A program made the translations under genes and the position numbers. Below the pieces are notes generated by a model. That model searched no databases and had not been told where the DNA came from. It saw only the letters and a list, made by a program, of their open reading frames with translations. Positions 58,201-64,000 of a stretch of 64,000 nucleotides of DNA are shown piece by piece. How positions within the stretch are numbered: the first letter of the stretch is position 1; every line of letters begins with the position of its first letter. The stretch is from contig OX453287.1 of NCBI GenBank assembly GCA_949710005.1, forward strand, positions 19,493,017 to 19,557,016, given 5' to 3'. This DNA is from Ricordea florida. Lineage: Eukaryota > Cnidaria > Anthozoa > Corallimorpharia > Ricordeidae.

Positions 58201-60352
58201 ATAACGCAGACCACTCTATTAATAAGTGAACCTCTCAAACCACAGCCTACACCAAGCAGTTACCAGTCACGGTAACTACGGTGACTACTTGCACCAAGTA
58301 GCTACCGTAGTTACCAGTCACGGTAACTATGGTAACTACTCGCACCAACTAGTTACCGTAGTTACCAGTCACGGTAACTATGGTAACTACTTGCACCAAC
58401 TAGTTACCGTAGTTACCAGTCACGGTAACTATGGTAACTACTTGCACCAACTAGTTACCGTAGTTACCAGTCACGGTAACTATGGTAACTACTTGCACCA
58501 ACTAATTACCGTAGTTACCAGTCACGGTAACTACGGTAACTACTTGCACCAACTAGTTACCCTCGCCCCACATGAGACCGCGGGATTGAAACCCGGCTCA
58601 CAGAGGTGGAAGGCGAGTGCTCGCACTGCTGCGCCACCTTGAAACGTAGGCCTCGTCACGTTGGGGAGGATTGCGTGACGAGCCCTAAGAAGGTTTGCAT
58701 GGGAGGCTACGTTTCAGAGTGAAATTTTAAAATTTCCCCAGACCCCCCTAGGTAACTCGCGCATCTCACCTATTGGCTGAATTATATCCATCTTTCATGA
58801 CCCCGGTGAATTTTCTTTCTCCTGTTCTTGTGAAGTCTCCCTAGAGTACCATCAATGTAAATTGACTTAATCAGTTTCTGAAAAGCATTCTTTGCTTTTG
58901 AAAGCTACTCTCCAGAGAACGGTCCTTAGAATGCTGATTAATCGGTATCGAAACCCTGACTCTTAGCCCTGGTTACGGTTAGCGCTAATCGGCTCTCCAA
59001 AACAGAACAGCGATTAACAGTACCTGAAGTTCAATGCTTTGACCAGAGTTAGCGATAATCGACTTTTCTGAGAACCGAGTCCACTGCAGTTCAACTTATT
59101 CAACAGTGCACAAAGTCATTCAAAAGAAAAGTTCACATTGCAACCAGGTAGACAATCAGACATGCTTTGATGCTTCGCTGGTTTGAAATAATGAATGTAA
59201 CTTAAACAGTTACAATTCACCGACCCGACTTTCCGACACTCCTGCATAGTGGCTTCTAAAGGGGTGATTGGGAAAGGAGCTTCACAGCCTTTCCCAATCA
59301 TCCCTGAAGAACACACTATGCAAGACTGTTGGAACGTCGGGTCGTTGAATATTGACTATTTAACAATTATTCGCCGAAGGCGAAGTGATTATCGGTGAAT
59401 ATTCACCGAGACGAAGTCGAGGTGAATATTCACCGATAATCAATGAGCCTGAGGCGAATAATTGTTTTAGTATAAATACAAAGGTGATTATTTCAAAAAG
59501 ATTAAAAGAAAAGAAAAAACATTGTACAACACGAAAAAAGTTTATTTCATCAAAAGCGCGCGAAAGACTGGCAGCCATTTTGTTCGTCGAGGTGATTATC
59601 GGCTGATAATCCGAGATAGCGAACCAATCAGAGCGCACGATTTTGTATAATCACCTGAGTATTTATACTAATTAAGTTATATTCATTACTTTTAACCAGC
59701 GGACCATCAAACACTGTCTGAAAGCAGGAGCGAATCACCAAATTGAGTACAATAATAAGAAATGAATCATATGTTTACATTAAGGATGGAAAGGTAGTTT
59801 AGATTTGATCCCAACCTTTCTAACGCAACTACGTACAGCACAAGCGACTGCGATTTCGCCTAAAAAAAGACAGGATGGTAGAAAGTTGAACCAGTAATGA
59901 CGAGGTCGCGGGTTCGATTCTCTTTCCAGCCTGTTAACTGCGATTGCTAAAAATTCATTTACATTGCGGTGGTCAAATACAAGCCATGCAATGTAACCAT
60001 TCATTGTAAAGCTTCTGGAGATGCAGTTTTGTGACCATTACATGAAGAGCTAATTTACAGTAGGACAACTTTCGTGTCACTGTTTGTTCTAATGCAGTTT
60101 AGAAAACAGTCGTAAGAAAGTACGCGCGCTGATTGGTTAGAAATCGTGTTTCTATAACTCGATAGAAACACAGAACTAGCACGAGCTGTTGACGTAAAGA
60201 TGACGCGAGCAAAGAGAATTTACATTTTGATAATCAAAGCTAACAAGTTGCTTTTCTTTTTTTCGTCGCGGTGTTTTCTAAAAGAAATAGAAAACACGTT
60301 CTTCGTGTTTCTATTGAGTTATAGAAACACTCGTGAAAGTTTGAGAGAACTC

Positions 60353-60383
<31 letters not shown>

Positions 60384-60384
60384 C

Positions 60385-60415
<31 letters not shown>

Positions 60416-63400
60416 CTTTCACTCGTGTTTCTATAACGATAGAAACACGGTACATGTTTTCTATTTCTTAAATAAGATGGCTTCTAACCCTTACCTTCAT
60501 TGCTGCAGTACCAGCATATTGGCGACTAATGGCATCTCCATTGCTGGCCCACATTTCCTGGAATGATGTTCTGATGGAACCTGGCAGGATCTGATCTGGT
60601 AACAGCTTGCCAAGCTTTTTCAGCTAAACGAGAATAAGATGTAAAGGACTTAATGCAAGTAGCTCCAGCTTCTTAGTAAGTTAAGGTGACCATGGGTTGG
60701 AAAGCTAATTCATGTTGTAGTACTGTTTGTTTTACTATACAGTGTGGTTCTAATTTTTTCATCTGTAGATCAAATCATGCAGAGTGACCATTCGTTGTAA
60801 AGCTACTGAACAGTACTGTGGTACTGTTTGTTTTACTATGCAGTGTGGTTCTATCTATTTCATCTGTGGATTAAACCATGCAGTGTGACCACTCTTTGTA
60901 GCGGAGCTCCACAGCGGCTCGAAGAGCCGCAGAGCGGAGCCCCATAACTACCGTGCGAGGATAGAACTTGAGAAAACCATGCGTTTGAGTTTTCATGGTC
61001 ATCGTGGCTAGTGGCATGGCTCGCGGGCGCGTGCGCCTAGCGACGACGACGAAGTTGCCCCAACATGCGCCTAGCGACGACGACGACGACGACGTTGCCT
61101 CAACATGGCGGCCATAATCATCCGGGATATTTAGGTCTTTAACCGAAACGAGGCTTTATTTTTCGCGCGCTTTTCGCGGCTTGCCGCGGCTACACAACCT
61201 ACAGCCAGCAGTCTACAGCAGTCTACAATGTTTTGCTGAAGAAACGGATTATTCATAGCGGTTTTGGAGGAAACATTTTCTTCCTACAAGTTTTCAAGCG
61301 TTTTTGGAGGGACATAAGCATAAAGCTGAGTTCTTTCTACAAGTTTTCAAGCATTTTTGGAGAGACTGTGTGAGGAGCTCCGCTTTTAGGCTTGCCTAAA
61401 TCTATTTAATAAAGTTACTGAACAGTACTGTACTGTGGTACTGTTTGTTTTACTATACAGTGTGGATCTAACTTTTTCATCTATGGATCAAACCATGCTG
61501 TGTGACCATTCTCTGGAAAGCTACTAAACAGTACTGTACTATGGTACTGTTTGTTTTACTATACAGTGTGACTTTAACTTTTTCATCTATAGGTCAAACC
61601 ATGCAGTGTGGCCATTCTTTGGAAAGCTACTGAACAGTACTGTACTGTAGTACTGTTTGTTTTACTGTACAGTGTGGTTCTAACTTTTTCATCAGTGGAT
61701 CAAACCATGCGGTGTGGCCAGTCTTTGTAAAGCTACCGAACAGTACTGTACTGTGGTACTGTTTGTTTTACTATACAGTGTCGTTCTAACTTTTTCATCT
61801 GTGGATCAAACCATGCAGTGTGACCATTCTTTGTAAAGCTACTGAACAGTACAGTACTGTGTTTTACTATACAGTGTGGTTCTAACGTTTTTATCTGTGG
61901 ATCCCACCATGCAGAAGTTTAGGAAAAAATTCATTGCTTTAACCTGTTGTTCCACTACATGTCTTGCTAAGGCAGCTTGCACAACATTAGTCCTGTCGAG
62001 ACAATCCATGCAATTTACACGAAACACACCTCGCTGGTCACATATGATTCCCTTATCATCAGTCCTGGAAACCATAGAGATGCAGAATTAAGAATAATAC
62101 TCTCTGAAATCGAGGTGAACATTTCTAAGCCCACTTTTCAAGGCGACTGAAAGTGACCGAGAGACCTCATTTCTAGAATAGGCCGTTGCACATTTGCAAA
62201 ACTCAATCCCACAAGGCTTTCCCAGAACCCCCTGGGAGCCACTGGCCTTGTAGGAGGGGATATACTTCATGTCAGTATGCCATATAGTCTCCCGCGCCCA
62301 TCACAATTGTGCGGGAGACTGTATGGCGTAATGGGAGGGTTTATACTTCATGTCAGTACGCCATATAGTCTCCTGCACTATTGCGTTGGGCGCGGGAGAC
62401 TATATGGCATACTGGTATGAAGTATAAACCCGTAGGTGGAGAATAGTAATGCGCACATGATAATCAGTCTGTAGGCATTCTCAGGATGCTCACAAATCTG
62501 GGTTGACTTTTGTGTACAATGCATTTTAATACTGTTTTGGATGATGATTATTGCCATGATTACTTTTCTAGTTTTTCCAAATGTTTGTATTTGTCAGGTT
62601 TTTGAACAGTTTTGTAAGGTAGCGGACATAATTATTATTTTTATTGCGAGCGCCGAAGGCGCGAGCTACCGAGAGGGGTCTAGGGAAATTTTAAAATTTC
62701 ACTCTGAAACGCCGTTTCTAGTGTTTCTGGAACCCAGGAATCAGTTTCCCAGGTAAGGCTGGAGTTCAGTCAAATTCTCTTTAAAAAAATAAAAAAAAAA
62801 ACCTAAAATATTGGTCTCAAAGTACCGGACATGGAATGGGAAACGACCGGACGAAACGTCTGGTCTCCAGCCTCAAGCGAAAACCTTGATATCATAACAG
62901 ACTTCAGTCAAATTTCACTATACTTTGCAGTCGAACTGAGACAAATTTAATTCGGAAAAGACTAATATCTGATTGCCTCAAACTCCTGTGTAGCCTCAGA
63001 ATGGATTACAAAATGCCGTCGCGATGCAGCAAAATGTGGCTAGAAATTACATGAATGCAACATACCAGCAATATCGGACTTCTTTTATAACATCAGGAAT
63101 ACTCTCCACCAAAACTGAGACATTCTCAAATCTCATTCCACGACTGTAAAATAGGAAACATTATAACATGTATTAGGTAAAATCTGCTTGATGTCTAATG
63201 CAAATGCCGCAATCTGATTGGCTGAGCTACTGAAGACTATCAGCCATTAGACAGCACTTGGTTGAAGACCGTTTTGAAATTTAGTATTTTGGTTTTTTTT
63301 TACCAACACATGATATGATCTGTTCATTATAATTTTTACTAAAACAATAATTGATATTGATATAATTGTTTATAAGAATTGATATAACTGATATTGATAT

Positions 63401-63570
63401 AATTGTTTGTAAGTATTGATATAATTGATATTGATATAAATGTTTATAAGTATTGATCAATAGACTGATGTGTGAAGAACTCACCAGTATTCATGGAAGT
63501 CAAAGGTAATATACGATAGGCAAGGACTGTTGTAACCCAGGATATTATCCATAAACACATCGTTTATTAT
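49222..63570 (-). CDS. INPP5F: Phosphatidylinositide phosphatase SAC2 (INPP5F), 3' thirteen exons
   Basis: SAC2 removes the 4-phosphate from PI4P on endosomes. Thirteen exons splice in phase: 63570-63485, 63143-63066, 62064-61944, 60623-60495, 58840-58770, 57543-57497, 56764-56569, 56451-56380, 54238-54165, 53230-53108, 52503-52416, 51251-50918 and 50130-49222 (775 residues plus stop). The second and third exons encode RGMRFENV and the catalytic CX5R motif NCMDCLDRTN. WASNGDAISRQYAGTAA and GDFTRTGERK complete the Sac domain. The hSac2 domain follows (SYDDEAEKITQYERIALED, then HRKYQGNSGYFHTLR). The long serine- and glutamate-rich tail ends NCRTRIIEL, close to the human terminus CQTRIIQI. Introns contain satellite arrays, hairpins and a Penelope fragment. 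Upstream exons for the N-terminal Sac domain lie beyond 64000. Confidence 0.93.
50185..50690 (-). repeat. Satellite array in the last INPP5F intron
   Basis: About four units with GTACTGTTTGTTTTACTAT, GTGTGGTTCTAACTTTTTCA and CTGTGGATCAAACC, the reverse complement of the TTC14 array. In the direction of INPP5F transcription it reads in the same sense as the TTC14 array does in its gene. Confidence 0.88.
53258..53400 (-). repeat. Single satellite block duplicated from the 50.5-kb array
   Basis: About 140 bp nearly identical to 50513-50655, including the unusual variants GTATGTTTTACTATTAAGTG and GATCAAGTCATCTAGAGTAA. It lies in another INPP5F intron, just upstream of exon 53230-53108, and its right edge joins a truncated family C MITE. 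Confidence 0.85.
53405..53644. mobile_element. MITE family C, copy 3, left end missing
   Basis: Reversed relative to copies 1 and 2. The right end is present (TCACTTTTCTAATGGTC) with one altered stretch. The left inverted end is absent, replaced by the satellite block. Confidence 0.72.
53645..53760. mobile_element. Hairpin MITE with AACAAATCGAATGTGG ends
   Basis: Arms of about 38 bp from AACAAATCGAATGTGGTTTA to CTGTACTCTTA are mirrored at the other end. It directly follows the family C copy in an INPP5F intron. Confidence 0.75.
54486..54585. mobile_element. SINE family S4 fragment
   Basis: Contains AGGCCAGACCGCAACAAC and CCTTTACGATCAGTGTGTGG, matching 28590-28790. Confidence 0.55.
54815..55817. 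mobile_element. Non-autonomous piggyBac-like element, TTAA duplicated
   Basis: About 1.0 kb bounded by GGGGGCATTACGGTTGG and CCAACCGTAATGCCCCC, with TTAA immediately outside both ends (54811-54814, 55818-55821). TTAA duplication is the signature of piggyBac transposition. No transposase frame is present, so it would depend on an enzyme from elsewhere. It lies in the INPP5F intron between 54238 and 56380. Confidence 0.75.
55855..55887 (-). ncRNA. Degraded hammerhead-like motif
   Basis: The minus strand reads GCTCCGACGAAGAGCTAACGC-like text (GCT, CCGACGA, then GAAACGTCAGC). The U of CUGANGA is C and helix II is weakened, so it is probably inactive. Homologous to 57237-57270. Confidence 0.35.
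56165..56345. mobile_element. SINE family S4 copy
   Basis: Shares GTGTGTGGGTATTTTTAACG and CACTAAG-type text with 28590-28790 and ends in a reversed tRNA-like B box (GGGGTTTGAACACGC). It ends about 35 bp before the INPP5F donor at 56380. Confidence 0.5.
57237..57270 (-). ncRNA. Hammerhead ribozyme-like motif, inverted pair, copy 1
   Basis: Minus strand: GCT, CCGACGA, GGGC/GCTC helix with loop TAAC, GAAACGTC, AGC. The position normally U in CUGANGA is C, which should weaken catalysis. The other core bases are intact. Confidence 0.4.
57294..57327 (+). ncRNA. Hammerhead ribozyme-like motif, inverted pair, copy 2
   Basis: Plus strand: GCT, CCGACGA, GGGCTAATACTC in place of the usual helix II, GAAACGTC, AGC. 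It has the same C in the core as copy 1 and a change in helix II (ATACTC). Confidence 0.38.
58248..58562. repeat. 51-bp tandem repeat with internal palindromes
   Basis: About six units combining GTTACCGTAGTTACCAGTCA and CGGTAACTATGGTAACTACT with CACCAACTA. Each unit contains facing GTTACC/GGTAAC segments, so single strands could fold. The 17-codon period gives an open frame that is not a gene. It lies in the INPP5F intron between 58770 and 57543. Confidence 0.85.
59363..59675. mobile_element. MITE of the GTGATTATCGG family, full copy
   Basis: About 310 bp with AACAATTATTCGCCGAAGG at one end, an internal palindrome on GTGAATATTCACCGATAATC, the AAAATGGCTGCCAG complement and a TTGTATAATCACCTGAGTAT end. 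It is the reference for the partial copies at 21100, 42118 and 47475. Confidence 0.72.
60110..60475. mobile_element. Foldback element with GTGTTTCTATAACTC repeats
   Basis: Begins near TTTAGAAAACAGTCGTAAG and GCGCGCTGATTGGTTAG. The motifs GTGTTTCTATAACTCGATAG, GAGAACTCG and CACTCGCCTGCGGCTCG pair across the element. It ends about 20 bp before the donor of INPP5F exon 60623-60495. Confidence 0.55.
60685..61915 (-). repeat. Satellite array in INPP5F intron, split by a family B element
   Basis: Units of the 115-140 bp satellite run from 60685 to 60899 and 61410 to 61915, about seven to eight copies. The array ends about 30 bp before the donor of exon 62064-61944. It reads in the same sense, relative to transcription, as the other intronic arrays. 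Confidence 0.88.
60900..61409. mobile_element. Non-autonomous element with asymmetric inverted ends (family B, copy 2)
   Basis: Reverse orientation relative to 21923-22371. It starts AGCGGAGCTCCACAGCGG and ends GCTTTTAGGCTTGCCTAAAT, TCTATTTAAT. A small CGACGACGACG expansion makes it longer than copy 1. It interrupts a satellite unit, so the boundaries can be placed within two or three bases. Both no duplication and a TA duplication fit. Confidence 0.75.
62258..62432. repeat. Compound direct and inverted repeat, GCCATATAGTCTCC
   Basis: The segment TACTTCATGTCAGTATGCCA occurs directly at 62263 and 62350 (variant), and GGAGACTATATGGCATAC faces them at 62392-62410. It is a composite hairpin in an INPP5F intron. 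Confidence 0.7.
62640..62760. repeat. Repeat sharing AAATTTTAAAATTTC with 58650-58750
   Basis: GAGGGGTCTAGGGAAATTTT and AAAATTTCACTCTGAAACG are the reverse of text at 58695-58755. Both are in INPP5F introns. Probably fragments of one dispersed repeat. Confidence 0.5.
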
Positions 63571-63681
63571 CTGAATTTAAACCACGTATAGTGAGTTTAA
63601 TACACAGTCAGCAAACATTACAATAAACTGACAAAACTGGGCCCACTCTTGCAATTATATTGACACGCAATTGCAATACAC

Positions 63682-63769
63682 CAGGGTTGTCACTAAGATT
63701 TCAAGTTGCCGGGTAATTGTTGTTAGTAGCCGGGGAAGTCGCAAGCACGCACACACACACACACGCACG

Positions 63770-63830
<61 letters not shown>

Positions 63831-63833
63831 ACA

Positions 63834-63865
<32 letters not shown>

Positions 63866-63977
63866 CAACACGTTTTGGTTTAATTTAAGGACGAAAGTAG
63901 CCGGGGGTTAGGCTACGAGTACCCGGGGGAAATCCCCGGCCCCCGGCCCCCGGCCCCGGCCCTTAGTGACAACCCTG
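63682..63977. mobile_element. hAT-like MITE containing a CA microsatellite
   Basis: The ends are CAGGGTTGTCACTAAG and CTTAGTGACAACCCTG. The left flank AATACAC repeats directly after the right end, a 7-bp (8-bp with one mismatch) duplication as expected for hAT elements. Inside are a CACACA/CGCACG run (63746-63866) and a CCCCGG-rich stretch. Frames through the CA run are repeat products. Confidence 0.7.
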
Positions 63978-64000
63978 AATACACTGTAATGAACTCTCAG

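Noticed and set aside
58226..58642. A 138-codon ORF with HGNYGNYLHQLVT repeats
   Set aside because: It is produced by the 51-bp tandem repeat inside an INPP5F intron.
63655..63911. HTHTHT and CVCVCV ORFs
   Set aside because: Translations of the CA microsatellite.

Overview
The window is animal nuclear DNA. It has spliced genes with GT-AG introns, intronless receptor and transporter genes, and very dense short mobile elements. The gene set (a vinculin, a vesicular amino-acid transporter, TTC14, an amine-type GPCR, INPP5F/SAC2) and the mix of hairpin MITEs, tRNA-derived SINEs, Penelope-like remnants with hammerhead motifs and an ISL2EU transposon point to a cnidarian, most likely an anthozoan such as a stony coral. 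The taxon is inferred from these features and was not checked against a database. There is no operon, CRISPR array or phage.

Layout. 1-9124 (-): 5' part of a vinculin gene, six coding exons that splice in phase (229 residues); the rest lies beyond the left edge. 9125-9372: short divergent intergenic region. 9373-10920 (+): intronless SLC32/VIAAT-like transporter. 11883-26684 (+): complete TTC14 gene, 16 coding exons, about 837 residues, with introns full of repeats. 26791-33022: repeats and nested transposons, including a THAP/DDE plus SWIM/YqaJ ISL2EU element at 29207-32464 whose two genes are both damaged. 34139-35314 (-): intronless class A GPCR with amine-receptor hallmarks. 35315-49221: mostly repeats, decayed elements and unrecognised sequence, with the 3' end of a Penelope-like element near 46.3-47.2 kb. 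49222-63570 (-): last 13 coding exons of INPP5F (SAC2), 775 residues, including the catalytic Sac motif and the true C-terminus; its 5' exons lie beyond the right edge.

The five host genes are unrelated in function: cell adhesion, vesicle loading of transmitters, an RNA-linked TPR protein, amine-like signalling and phosphoinositide turnover. Vinculin and the transporter are head to head with 248 bp between start codons and may share a promoter.

No clearly new molecular system was found. The most interesting signals are: hammerhead-ribozyme-like motifs on Penelope-like fragments, including an inverted pair; a roughly 115-140 bp satellite in introns of two genes, always in the same orientation relative to the gene; an element family with asymmetric inverted ends, one copy of which interrupts that satellite; and several nested insertions whose target sites can be read directly (TTAA, AT, hAT-like).
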